A stretch of 64,000 bases of DNA from Cordylochernes scorpioides (GCA_030710605.1 CP092874.1:19989262-20053261), one strand, 5' to 3'; counted from the stretch's first letter, positions 34,143-45,195 are shown. Translations and numbers: made by a program. The notes: generated from the sequence alone by a model not told the origin.

Positions 34143-35371
34143 ATGAAAAAATAGTACAAATGTAACATTGTACTGGGATAAGGTGCATAAATCATGAAAA
34201 AAGAAAAAGGCATCTCCTTATCGTGCAACTGAAAGTTGCTGATGGCTGAGCGCCATCTATCGGAATAAATATCAACTATTCTCGTTGATTTTTTTTTATT
34301 CCATAATTGGCCAAATACCCATTCTTGATTAATCAAGAAAAGCTAACCACGGACGCGTTTCGGGCTGTTGGCCCTCATCAGCGTGGTGCAAGCTGTACCT
34401 CAAAGACCAAAAAAATTGGTCATTAAGGCATCCTGAAAAATCATGAAACGGGTAGTTAAGGCCAGAATTGCGTGAGGACTCTACACAATGTGAAAAAATA
34501 GTACAAATGTAACATTGTACTGGGATAAGGTGCATAAATCATGAAAAAAGAAAAAGGCATCTCCTTATCGTGCAACTGAAAGTTGCTGATGGCTGAGCGC
34601 CATCTATCGGAATAAATATCAACTATTCTCGTTGATTTTTTTTTATTCCAGAATTGGCCAAATACCCATTCTTGATTAATCAAGAAAAGCTAACCACGGA
34701 CGCGTTTCGGGCTGTTGGCCCTCATCAGCGTGGTGCAAGCTGTACCTCAAAGACCAAAAAAATTGGTCATTAAGGCATCCTGAAAAATCATGAAACGGGT
34801 AGTTAAGGCCTTTGAGGTACAGCTTGCACCACGCTGATGAGGGCCAACAGCCCGAAACGCGTCCGTGGTTAGCTTTTCTTGATTAATCAAGAATGGGTAT
34901 TTGGCCAATTATGGAATAAAAAAAAAAATCAACGAGAATAGTTGATATTTATTCCGATAGATGGCGCTCAGCCATCAGCAACTTTCAGTTGCACGATAAG
35001 GAGATGCCTTTTTCTTTTTTCATGATTTATGCACCTTATCCCAGTACAATGTTACATTTGTACTATTTTTTCACATTGTGTAGAGTCCTCACGCAATTCT
35101 GGCCTTAACTACCCGTTTCATGATTTTTCAGGATGCCTTAATGACCAATTTTTTTGGTCTTTGAGGTACAGCTTGCACCACGCTGATGAGGGCCAACAGC
35201 CCGAAACGCGTCCGTGGTTAGCTTTTCTTGATTAATCAAGAATGGGTATTTGGCCAATTATGGAATAAAAAAAATCAACGAGAATAGTTGATATTTATTC
35301 CGATAGATGGCGCTCAGCCATCAGCAACTTTCAGTTGCACGATAAGGAGATGCCTTTTTCTTTTTTCATAT
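34143..35371. repeat. Large palindrome of a tandemly doubled repeat
   Basis: Unit of about 350 bases (gcaactgaaagttgctgatgg, gcgccatctatcgg, gaaaagctaaccacgg, acgcgtttcgggctgttgg) occurs twice in one direction (34143-34808) and nearly twice inverted (34809-35371). Arms are almost identical over about 560 bases around a spacer of about 50 bases, and both outer edges are (TA)n. Identical open frames on the two arms (for example 34329-34535 and 35029-35235) reflect the repeat, not genes. Related fragments: 38430-38580, 40675-40830, 42920-43210, 43975-44165, 46105-46200. Confidence 0.85.
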
Positions 35372-35897
35372 ATATATATATATAGAGAGATATGAATTAA
35401 AAAAAAAAACACATTTTAATATAAATATCGAGCCAAACGAAAAAAAAAAAATTAAAAAGCAGGCGAACAAAAAAAAAAGCAGACGAATTTTTATTCTTTT
35501 TTTAAATTTACATTATCACATTTTAACATAGAATTAAGATGAACAACTTGTTAGATCAGTTTTATGGTAAATATGGGATAAAAAAATGAGGAAAAAAAAG
35601 GTCAACTTACGGAGCGAATTGTAGCGTCTGACTACACACTCTCACAAACAAATAAATAAATAATAATAAAACAATTTTTTAACGTGTCAATATCATCCAA
35701 AATGTCATAATTCATTGTTGATATAACATTTTGTTGTTGTTTACTCTGGAATAAACAAAAGAAAAGGGATAGATTCAGTGCCAAAAGAGGAACCCGTGAG
35801 CTCCACAAGTGGAACGGTTCCCATGACAACGTGGGCGTGCGCGTGCGCGGGACCAGTGTGCGGGAGTTTGGTGCGGGCTGCAGGCCCTCCTACCAGG

Positions 35898-35921
35898 ATG
35901 TGTAAATATGCCTGGTGGTAG
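35898..35921 (+). other. Overlapping upstream ORF before the KCNH start
   Basis: An ATG ten bases before the KCNH start opens a 7-codon frame that ends at TAG 35919-35921, out of frame with and overlapping the main ATG. If the 5' UTR runs through here, this would lower initiation at the main start. A pyrimidine-rich stretch ending ccag at 35893-35896 could instead be an acceptor that makes this the start of an exon. Confidence 0.4.
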
Positions 35922-35986
35922 ACGAGGTTTAGTTGCTCCTCAGAACACTTTCCTTGAGAGTGTAGTCAGACGCTACAATTCGCTCC
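35908..35986 (+). CDS. Ether-a-go-go (KCNH) potassium channel, first coding exon
   Basis: Encodes MPGGRRGLVAPQNTFLE, then SVVRRYNS. This N-terminus (the cap just before the PAS domain) is nearly invariant in EAG/KCNH1-type voltage-gated K+ channels; the start MPGGRRGLVAPQNTFLE is as in the Drosophila eag protein as I know it. The exon ends at 35986 in phase 1 before a perfect donor, gtaagt, and a first coding exon ending a few residues after the RR is the known layout in the family. The upstream 100 bases are GC-rich (gcgtgcgcgtgcgcggga), as expected of a 5' UTR/promoter. No PAS exon is visible downstream to the N gap at 54057, so the first intron exceeds 18 kb, the gene is broken, or the scaffold is misjoined. 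It is too short to show as a long open frame. Confidence 0.8.
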
Positions 35987-37635
35987 GTAAGTTGACCTTT
36001 TTTCTATATTTTTTCTCACTTTTTTTTATCCCATATATACCATAAAACTGATCTAACAAGTTGTTCATCATAATTCTATGTTAAAATGTGTGTACAGTAA
36101 ATTTTAAAACAATTCGTCTGCTTTTTTTTTTGTTCGTCTGCTTTAAAAAAATTTTTTTTTCGTTTGGCTCGAAATTTATATTAAATTGCGAATTCGTATT
36201 GTTTATATATATATATTTAGTAATTTTTATTGTAAATTATGTTTTAAATATAGTTTTTTAAGTATAAAACAATAAGGTATTCACCGAATGTTTTATTAAA
36301 CAAAGAAGATTAAAATTTGTTCGTTAGCTACATCGAATTTTAGGCCTTAAAACGAAAATTTTCTTAATGGGTTCCCTTTCTCTCTTCCCTTAAATAAAAA
36401 ATAAAATCTGTACTTAAATAGAGAGAAAGAGTCGTGATTAAAAAAAGGTGTTGAAAATTGAAAAGCAAATTTCGGATATATTAAAATATTCCAATTTAGA
36501 TATTTCGGCAAATAAATTCCGAATTTTCTAATCAACACCGAAAATAACAAGTAGGAATATTGTTAAATGTATTCTTTTCGAGAGTAATATAAATAGTTTT
36601 GAGGTAAATTTGAGCTTGAAAATATAGTAAATCGAAAAAGACGCAGCTATTGACGCATTCTCCGGGGTTTGAAATACAATTCTCAAGAACGCAAAGTTCC
36701 ACTTCTTATTACACCTACATATTCGTTGCGAATTTTTGACGTCGTATCATTGGGTGGCCATTTTTTCTGTAATATACATTTCTACCAACCTCCTAAAAAA
36801 AAAAGAGAATTAATTTCTTTTTCTAATTTTCTAAATTCTTCAAAAGTCGATATCCTTTAAAAAAAAATATTTTCAATAAAAATGTAGATAATTGCTGCTT
36901 ATTTCGACTCCCATTTTTACATTTTTTCGGCATTAAATTATTAAATCGCGTTATATCCAATTTTTGCGTTAAAATTCCCTAACATCGAAAATACATTTTC
37001 GTTTTTTTTTCATAATAATAATTATATTTCATATATTTATAGAGTAAAAATCATTTAAATAATTATTAGAGATCTATTTTACCTATTGTGTTTTCTTTCC
37101 GGTCTTTTGGAAAAAAATATTCCCTTTAAACAATGAATAAATATATATTTTTTGCATAAATCTAATTTCTTATAATTTTGGATAATTTAGTTATCATTTA
37201 TTCGTAAATTTTAATAGAAAAATCATTATATAGAGTTACGCATAATGTTTATACACATTATGTAATCATTAAGTAATGTTGGAAATATACTATATATCTA
37301 AATATATATATTAAAAAGCGTTTATCTTGGCTCTAAATATCATATTTCACAAGATATCAGACAGATTTGGAACATTTAGATTCAAGTTTAACGCTTCATG
37401 ATTATGCTATATAGATTGTACTTCATATTTCGCTATAGATACATATACATATATTTTATACTGATTAAAGAAAGTTTTATAATAATTTGAAATATATATT
37501 GAATTGTAAATATAGAGTGTCAGTATAGCAAGCTATTACTGAACAATAATTAATTGCTTAAAAAAATATGAGAAATTTTGGTAAGCAAAAAAAAAACATA
37601 TATATATATATATATATATATATAGAAAAATACAT

Positions 37636-37706
37636 TAGATAATAAAAAGGCATATATTGGATTGAATAAAATATCCAATATATGTCTTTTTATTACCTAA
37701 TGATTT
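37636..37706. repeat. Foldback repeat
   Basis: Arms of about 29 bases (ttagataataaaaaggcata and its complement tatgtctttttattacctaa) around a 10-base loop. A single arm with the same sequence occurs near 19665. Sits next to a (TA)n run. Confidence 0.65.
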
Positions 37707-38429
37707 AAGTATGGATTGCTTTATTTTCAGAAAAATATATAATACATTATATATAAAATCTAGAAATTATAGTTAGTATATATATTTATTTCAAATTTGT
37801 TCGTTATATAATTCTAATATAGAAAAAATCCCATTTATCTCTTTCCTAATATTTAAAAATATAATATTTCAAATAAAATAGTTTAAAAAAATCATATTTT
37901 CATATAAAATTTATATAAATATATAATTTCTTTTTCTTATTATACTAATTTTATATAAAAAAAGATTTGATAATCTTCTTTTAAAATTCCAGTATTATGG
38001 TCCCATAAGATTTAAGAAACTTGACTTCTGTTTGAAAATATCGATAGATCAATAAAAATCCTTTACATAATCTCGCACTTTCTTTTGATATCAAAATTCA
38101 ATACTTCCACATTTCATCATCATTTATAGGCCATTTTAAAAATTTCTTTTTAAAAACTAGAGAGTTTTAAAGTATATTTACTATTTTAAAATATATTTTT
38201 AACTCTTTATAATCAGATATATAAGTAAATATTAATATTTTATGCTTTTATAGTTCAAAAAATGAATTACCCTAATTTTTTTTCCACACACACACATATG
38301 CTTTATTTTTAATAGTTAACACTTCAAATACATTATTCGTTCTCCAATATACCGACTACTCACACGATCATTTTAGTTGACATATTTTAGTGGAATAAAT
38401 ATCAAATAAACGTTAATTTATATTTGTTC

Positions 38430-38875
38430 CATAATATTTGGCCAACCAATACGATAAATCAAGAAAAGCCAACCAAGTACGCGTTTCGGGCTGTTGGTCC
38501 TTGTCAGTGTAATGTAGGCTGTACCTCAACGACCAAAAATTTGTTCCAAGAGGTTTCCTGAGAAATCAAGTAACGGGTTTATTTTTAATATAAACATACC
38601 TGACCTTTTCTATTTTTTCTTACTTTTTTTTTGACAAATTTACATATACGTATATATGTACATATATATTATTTTCGTAATTAGCATATAGGAGATCCAC
38701 AATGTGTGTATGTGGAAATAATAATTATTTATAGATAACCCATAAAGAATTATATTATGATGCATTAGCGCGTCATTTGTTATAAAAATTTCCATTGCAC
38801 TAAGGGCAGTAGAAATTGTTTAATTTTTAAAAGAATCATACGCGTCTATAATAGTTTCAAATTTTCATAAAGAAT
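38430..38875. repeat. Fragments of two repeat families
   Basis: 38430-38580 carries ccaagtacgcgtttcgggctg and tgtacctcaacgaccaaaa from the 34143 palindrome family. 38780-38875 carries tccattgcactaagggcagt and atacgcgtctataatagttt from the 31070 MITE family. Confidence 0.6.
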
Positions 38876-39684
38876 TATTGAAAGAGGTTCACAGAGAAAC
38901 AACAAGACGAAAAAAATATATTATCCAATTTACAAAGAATTGATCCACATAAAGAAATAATTATAATCAAACCTATATATTAAATAAAGAAATAATTATA
39001 TAAATAAATAATTATTTCCAAAAATCTATTTACAATATCTTATAAATAATTAGAAAATGGTCAAATAAAAAAAAAAAGGAAATTGAATTTATCCATCTTT
39101 GATAGAATTTCACAAACTATTTTTTTATTAATTTAATTACAATATTGGTTAAATCCATAACGAAATTCAAGTTTTATTTGCTAATATCCATTTAATCTCT
39201 ATTTGCATTTTAAATAAGTATTTATTTAACATGAAAAAATATTTATTACTCCCTTTTAAATTATAAATTTATTTCGAATAATTAAAATACAAATATTTCA
39301 AATATTTTTCATTTTATCTTATTATTTTAAAATCTCAATCTCTTTCCCTTTTTCTAATTAAAAAGATATCTCTAAGAAATATTTTGTATAAACGAATGCC
39401 TTATATATATAATAAAGGCTTTGTGTGTGTGCTCTAAAATAATATATTAAATAATAATAAATTAATAATATATTTTAAAATAATCATTTAAAAATATTTT
39501 AAATTTAAGCGCTCCCTTTTTTAACCTTCCACTTTATAAAATCATTCAGGAATATATTATATAAAAGACTAAATATCTCTTAATAAAGGCATTGCGTGTT
39601 TTCTGAGAAAATAAAGGTTTTTAAATAAATAAAAAGAGTGGACAAAATAATTCATTTTTTGGGGAAAAATTATATTTATATATA

Positions 39685-40353
39685 TCTCTATCTCTATACG
39701 TATATGTATATAAAAGTCAATGTCTGTCTGTTTCGCGATAAACTCAAAAACTACTGAACCAATTGGTACCAAATTTTGCATGTCGCTTTTTATAAACCTG
39801 AGGAAAATTTTCGGCTACATTTTGATTAGTATTTTTGGCTATTTCTTTTTTTCATTTGAAGAACTTTTTTTTACGCGGAGTAAATACGAGGCGAAGTAAC
39901 AACATGAGGCCAATTAAGCGACCAATGAGCGTTCTGCATTTCTTTTCAAGTTACTTGCGTACTTTTTAAAAATATCTTTTTATAAAAGTATTGAGAGAGA
40001 AATTTATATTACTAAGTTACGGTAAGTGCACACAAGGCAATTAAAAAAAAAAAACTTTACAAAATTAGCGTTACTGTATGTAAACAATGGCTTTCGTATT
40101 TTTTATTAATTTTTGTTCTGGCTTTTGTTTTTTTTATATAATAAATAAAAGTTACAGTCAATATGATAATTCTTAAAATTAAACAAACAATAGTCAATAT
40201 GCAAAAAATACAAACTAAATAAAATATTCTAATATCAAGCAATATTCAAAATCTCTCCTAATATTTAAATGTACATATTATTAGCATCTTAACGGCGTTT
40301 ATTCGTTTTTATGTACTCCTGAATTCCCGGGCGAAGCCGGGTCATTCGTCTAG
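39685..40353 (+). mobile_element. Non-autonomous Helitron
   Basis: 5' end near TCTCTATCTCTATACG, with the typical Helitron 5' segment aaaagtcaatgtctgtctg and aaactactgaaccaattggta. 3' end is the hairpin cccgggcgaagccggg, then tcattcgtCTAG before T. About 665 bases, no helicase. The exact start is ambiguous by six bases (39685 or 39691). Confidence 0.8.
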
Positions 40354-40674
40354 TAAACATATATATGTTATAAACATAATGTTGTTGAAAAATATAGAGG
40401 AATTGAAGGTACAGTCGTGAAAATAGGAAAGATAATTATTTACTTATCAAGTAGTTTTTATTTTTAATTACTTGAAGCAAATTGTACATTAAATATTTAT
40501 CACAATTATATAGAATTGATAAAATGAATCCTATATTTTCGTGAATTAAAAAAATAATCGGTAGGTTAACTATACATATTTACAACAATATTCAAAAAGT
40601 GCTATATTCTAAAACTATGGTAAAAAATGTAGAGAACAGTCAATGAATAAAAAAAATATATATATAGATATAAA

Positions 40675-40830
40675 AATGGCATATCCTGACCAGGAACACA
40701 TGTGCTTTACAGAAGGCAGAGCGCCATCTGGTGGAACAGAAATCAACTAAACATTGATTTAGCCTGTTCCCTGATATTTGGCCAACTCAATTTCTTGATA
40801 AATCAAGAAAAGCCATTTTTAATATCAACA
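40675..40830. repeat. Fragment of the 34143 repeat family
   Basis: Contains agagcgccatctggtggaac, gatttagcctgttcc and ttgataaatcaagaaaagcc, diverged from the palindrome units. Confidence 0.5.
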
Positions 40831-41054
40831 CCTGACATTTTTATCTTTTATTTTTTCTCTTTCACTTTTTCATATATATAAATATTTGATAATTTTTCTT
40901 ATATACCTTTTGGACTTTATAAGGATACTTGAATAATAAATAAAACACGGCTTCCCAGGATGAGTTTCTTGTTTTATTATATATTTTGTTCTCAAGCTTT
41001 CGTGTTGTACAAACCCTTCTACAGCAGTATATGTATGACCAGGAGTATACTAGA

Positions 41055-41258
41055 CTAGGGGTCGGCAAGCTGTGGCTCCTAGACACATGCAGTTCTTTGG
41101 ATGTGAAGCTTTTACATAGTTCCATACGCAAATATTATTTATGCGAGTACTATTTATTGTTGGCAAGAAAATAAATTGTGGCTCTTTAAAAACTTAGAAA
41201 TTTTGTAAATTGTAATTTTTGACTCTTCCGACTCATAAGTTTGCCGACCCCTGGCTAG
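41055..41258. mobile_element. hAT-type MITE
   Basis: Inverted ends ggggtcggcaagctgtggctc and ctcataagtttgccgacccc; the ggggtcggcaa start is typical of hAT elements. ctagac occurs on both flanks, compatible with an imperfect 8-base target duplication. No transposase. A second, truncated copy is at 46208-46475 in the other orientation. Confidence 0.75.
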
Positions 41259-41264
41259 ACCAAT

Positions 41265-42055
41265 ATGTAATTAGGAATATTCAAATAATCGGACTAATTT
41301 ACATATACTGTGGTTCAGACTGAATCCTTTCACATCTATATTCGTGTCAAGTTTAATAGGTCAAATATTTTGGGAAACGTACTAAGCAGAATATGCAAAT
41401 TAAACCGTAATCAGTTTATTAGCATATTCCCCGGAGTTGTGACTTCGACTCTTCCAATATCTATATAACTGTATATTGTGTACCATCCAGATAGGGTCAG
41501 TTATTGTGGACCCGTAAGCGGAACGAGCCGAGTATGCAAATTATAACTATCTAAATTATCGGGCTAATTTGCATATTAAGGATCATTAAACTATGGCAGG
41601 AACTTCTTCCGACCTTCTATATATCGTTTTGAAAAATAGTCAGTATAGGGGTCAAATATTGAAATGGATGCAAAGCAAAGCGAATATGCAAATTAAAAAT
41701 ATCTAAATTTTCGGATAATTTGCATATTCCAGGCCATTAAACTATGGCAGGAGCTTCTGACCTTCTATATATCGTTTTAAAGTTTCATCTAAGTAGGCCA
41801 ATAATTATTGAAACGTATGCGAAACAAAGGTAATATGCAAATTAGAAATATATAAATTATAGGATAATTTGCATATTATAGGCCATGGTAGGAGCTTCTT
41901 ATGACCTATATATATCGTTTTAAAGTTTCATCTGAGTAGGTCAAATATTGTAGAAACGTATGCGCTGAACAACCTGAATGTGCAAATTGAACGATATCGA
42001 ACTAATTTACATATCCCAGGATTGAAAGGCAGGAATTTCTGCCTGATCAATATGG
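41265..42055. repeat. Tandem array with paired inverted octamers
   Basis: About six units with a period of 141-152 bases. Each has atatgcaaatta followed 20-25 bases on by taatttgcatat, so every unit holds an inverted pair of the octamer ATGCAAAT (41393, 41534, 41686, 41835 and a variant at 41980). Between units lies a second conserved part (cttctatatatcgttttaaag, gtaggtcaaatattg, aaacgtatgcg). Confidence 0.85.
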
Positions 42056-42099
42056 CGTCAAAGTTGGATATAGGTCTAAAAATATGGAAAAAACTCACT

Positions 42100-42460
42100 A
42101 TTTTCATCTTTATTTATAGGGAATTTTTGATTTAAATATGGGAATTCTCGCCAATATAAAAAAAGTCTTAAGGAACACACAAACAATGTCAAAGTTTCAT
42201 TCTAACCTTTTTTACAGTTTGATATTCAAACCATTTTGAAATTTGACAACAAAAATTTAAATTTTAATAAGAAATTGTAAATTGTAAAATTGTTTTGATT
42301 ATCGTTGAAATTTCCATATTAAAGCCTCATTCTGTAATTTTTATAAACTTTTTTAATTACATAAAATTGATGTTTACATTACAAATTATAAAATACTGAA
42401 TCTCATACCGAGCTCCATATATGGTGGCATTAGATTGTGCTGTAATATTTTTCCTATATC
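42100..42460. other. A+T-rich stretch, no gene seen
   Basis: No repeat or coding signal recognised between the octamer array and the next MITE. Confidence 0.45.
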
Positions 42461-42464
42461 TCTA

Positions 42465-42800
42465 CTCATGGACAAATCTTAAGGAAGTTGTATCTTTTAG
42501 CATATATATATATCGGGATTCAGACAATAACTCTAAAATATATTACAGTGACCTTTATTGAAGACACACGAGATAACCAAGTGTGTATACACTCATGGAC
42601 AAAACTTAAGGAAGTTGTACCTTTTAGCATATATATCGGGATAATAACTCTGAAAGATATTACAGTGACCTTTATTGAAAGCACACGAGATAACCAAGTA
42701 TGAACAAAATTGTCTCCGTCTCCTTAAAAAAAAAAAAAAAAAAAGATGACCGGCGACATCAAAGACTTTCAACTTCCTTAAATTTAGTCTATGAGAGAGT
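42465..42800 (+). mobile_element. Tc1-like MITE with two 123-bp units
   Basis: Starts ctcatggacaaatcttaagg, has two partial tandem units, and ends caacttccttaaatttagtc, tatgagagagtgta. Same family as 22437-22985; a run of A at 42727-42744 lies in the 3' part. Confidence 0.7.
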
Positions 42801-42919
42801 GTATAATTGCATGACATAATAAACAGACTTTCATTCTCAAAATAGTAATTTTTCAAATATAAACGAGTTTTTTTTAGATGAAAAATATAATTATAAAAAG
42901 TTATACAAATAGAGGAAGA

Positions 42920-43210
42920 AAAGGACATCTCTTTTTTTCTGCAACTGATATTCGATGATGGCTTGCGCCATCTATCGGAATATATATCATTTTATCGTGA
43001 TTTTTAAAAATAATTCTAAAATATTATCTAATTTTTCTGGAAGCCTCTCTAGGACAATCTTTTTTGGTCGTTGATGTACAGCCATACTGACGAGGACCCA
43101 CAACCGGCGCAAGCCATCAGCAATTTCAAGTTGAACAATCAGCAAAGGCTTTTTTTAATCATAATTTAATCACCTGATCCCAATACTATTTCTCACTTTT
43201 GTACTATTTA
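42920..43210. repeat. Fragments of the 34143 repeat family
   Basis: Contains tcgatgatggcttgcgccatctatcgg and ttggtcgttgatgtacagcc in shuffled order relative to the palindrome. No coding content. Confidence 0.5.
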
Positions 43211-43270
43211 TTTTAAATAGGAAAGTTTCAATTTTTTTAAAATTTCTACAAAAAATCATATTTGTTGTTA

Positions 43271-43955
43271 TCTATATATATATAAAATTGAATGTCTGTC
43301 TGTACTCTATAGATTCAAAAACCATACATCCAATCGCCGTGAAATTTTGGGATATTATTAGGTATATCCCCGGGAAGGTTTTTGAAAAATAATTTCTTGA
43401 ATATCTTGAATATCCTTAGAGTTATTTGCAGATTTGTAGATTTAACTCGCAAGCAGCGCCACGATTGCGACGATGTTAACAAGTTTTTTTTTATCTATAA
43501 GTTTTATTATCACTAAGGTTATTATCTTAAATATTATTTATCAAAAGTAAGATTATCTCAGGATGACACGGCAATTTATTTGAGACAAGAATAATGATAC
43601 AATTCCAAGGCAAAGATACTATTCCTTTAACTTCCAATTACCGAGGGAACCAATTAATATTGATTTTATTAAACTTATCGAGTATTTTTCAAGGGACCGG
43701 GAAAAAATGTTCACTAGATAAAACGATGATTTTGTAATGTAGAAAATTAGGAAAGACAAAATTCAGGATGACACGGCACACAGGGACCGGGAAAAAATGT
43801 TCACTTTATCGAGAGATTCAAATTTACGAGTTTCAAAATATCAAAATATATCTATTTTTTTTTAAATAATTTTATAAAGAATTGTTTTAACAAATGTTCG
43901 TTAGACAAACCTTTACTCGGGTAAAACCCCGGGCGAAGCCGGGTACATCCGCTAG
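43271..43955 (+). mobile_element. Non-autonomous Helitron, 685 bp
   Basis: Begins TCTATATATATATAAAATTG after A and ends with the hairpin cccgggcgaagccggg, acatccgCTAG before T. The 5' part (gaatgtctgtctgtactc, accatacatccaatcgccgtg) is closely matched, inverted, inside the Helitron at 62657-63253. Inside, aggatgacacggca occurs twice (43560 and 43767). No protein. Confidence 0.85.
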
Positions 43956-43969
43956 TTTAACTATAAAAA

Positions 43970-44170
43970 TATTAAGAAAAAGGCATCTTCTCTTTACTGA
44001 TCGTGCAAGTAAAAGTTGTTGATGGCTTGTGTCATCTGTCGGAATAAATATTGAAAATATCGATTTTTTTATTATTCCAGAATTGGTCAAAAATACCCAT
44101 ACTTGATTAATCAAGAAAAGCTAACCACGTACGCGTTTCGGACATCAGCTTGGTGCAAGCTGTATATATA
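43970..44170. repeat. Fragment of the 34143 repeat family
   Basis: gatcgtgcaagtaaaagttg, tgatggcttgtgtcatctgtcgg and aaagctaaccacgtacgcg are diverged versions of the palindrome unit, directly after the Helitron. Confidence 0.6.
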
Positions 44171-44282
44171 ATTCTTCAAGCTCAATGTATAATTGTTAAT
44201 TAATTTTTAAATGTTGTCTTAAAAGCGTAATACACATTTTTAATATATATTCAAGCTCAAAAATTGTCCATATATATATATA

Positions 44283-45116
44283 CTAGACGAATGGCCCGGG
44301 CAACGCCCGGGTTTTACCCGAGTGCGCATATATTTTAAAAACGTTTTAATTTAAATACTATTCGTTACAATTATAAATTGGCGCCATGGATGTCACTCTT
44401 GTGAAACGTCCCGTTCCAAACTGTGTGTTTTTAAAATGTTTTAATTAAAATACTATTCGTTACAATTATAAATTGGCGCCGTGGATGTCTCTCTTGTGAA
44501 ACGTCCCGCCCCAAACTGTGTGTGTCTTGAAAATATAAAAATAAAAATGTGAATTTTCAGAAAGATTATATCATGTCGATTTTTTTTTGTATTTCACCTA
44601 CTAAATCGATAGAGATAATTACATTTGCAACATGAACTTAGGTATATTGACTAAATAGAAAACTGCATAGTAATAAAGATAATTTTTTAAAGGCACCATA
44701 TCGTTTTTTTTTCAATAAAATCGAAACAAAAATTAACGATAAATAACGATAATTGCCTTAAAAAGAAATTGCCTTAAAAAAAGAAACATTCGCGGTGATT
44801 TTGTCTTGCATTCGTTTATACAATTATTATATACGAATGACCCGGGCAACGTCCGGGTTTTACCCGATTAAATGCTTTTATTCAAATACTATTCGTTACA
44901 ATTATAAATTGGCGCCGTGGATGTCATTCTTGTATAATATATAAATGAGTTTTAAAAATTGTAAAAAAAAAAATGCATCGGCCGGGAATCGAACCCGGGC
45001 CGCCCGCGTGGCAGGCGAGCATTCTACCACTGAACCACCGATGGTTATGAAAAATCCCATCCGTGAGCTTCAGACAGACAAACAAACAGACAGAATAAGG
45101 CAAATATATAAGTAGA
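44283..45116 (-). mobile_element. Composite Helitron carrying a tRNA-Gly copy
   Basis: On the minus strand: 5' end TCTACTTATATATTTGCC at 45116, tRNA-Gly at 45044-44974, a first terminal-type hairpin at about 44842-44858, then sequence like the inner part of 21840-22281, and the true 3' end with hairpin cccgggcgttgcccggg and CTAG at 44283. T and A flank it as required. Two end modules in one element suggest fusion of two Helitrons. No coding capacity. Confidence 0.75.
44974..45044 (-). tRNA. tRNA-Gly(GCC)-like copy inside a Helitron
   Basis: All arms pair: D arm tggttcagtggtagaa, anticodon arm ctcgcctgccacgcggg (GCC), T arm ccgggttcgattcccgg, discriminator A, then an A/T-rich terminator run. 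As I know the eukaryotic tRNA-Gly(GCC) gene, it differs only at base 1 (C instead of G), which leaves a C-C mismatch at the end of the acceptor stem. A and B boxes are intact, so it could still be transcribed by pol III, but it is element-borne. Confidence 0.65.
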
Positions 45117-45195
45117 TATAAAAAAAAAATAGAAATGCGCGCGCGCTTATAGAAAAAAAAAGTTATATATATTTCCAAAAAAATATCTATTAATA

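Larger units (their letters stand above)
35410..36186. repeat. Inverted repeat around the KCNH exon
   Basis: Left arm 35410-35642 and right arm about 35952-36186 are reverse complements of about 235 bases (aattgtagcgtctgactaca versus tagtcagacgctacaattcg; aagcagacgaa versus ttcgtctgctt). The right arm covers the last 35 bases of the KCNH coding exon, its donor and the first 200 bases of intron; the left arm is an inverted copy of these, upstream of the exon. About 310 bases lie between. Confidence 0.85.
36187..39684. other. Very A+T-rich stretch, no gene seen
   Basis: Extremely A+T-rich. It holds a (TA)n run at 37600-37622, a hairpin at 37640-37705, a fragment of the 34143 repeat family at about 38430-38580 and a MITE arm at 38780-38875. 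No exon recognised. If the KCNH gene is intact this is part of its first intron. Confidence 0.5.

Noticed and set aside
34329-35235. Identical 68-aa frames on both strands (34329-34535 and 35029-35235) as paralogous small genes
   Set aside because: They are the two arms of the palindrome; sequence identity is structural and there is no coding signature.
41265-42055. CRISPR-like array
   Set aside because: Spacing is near-regular, but repeats are about 145 bases, the 'spacers' are themselves conserved, and the genome is animal.
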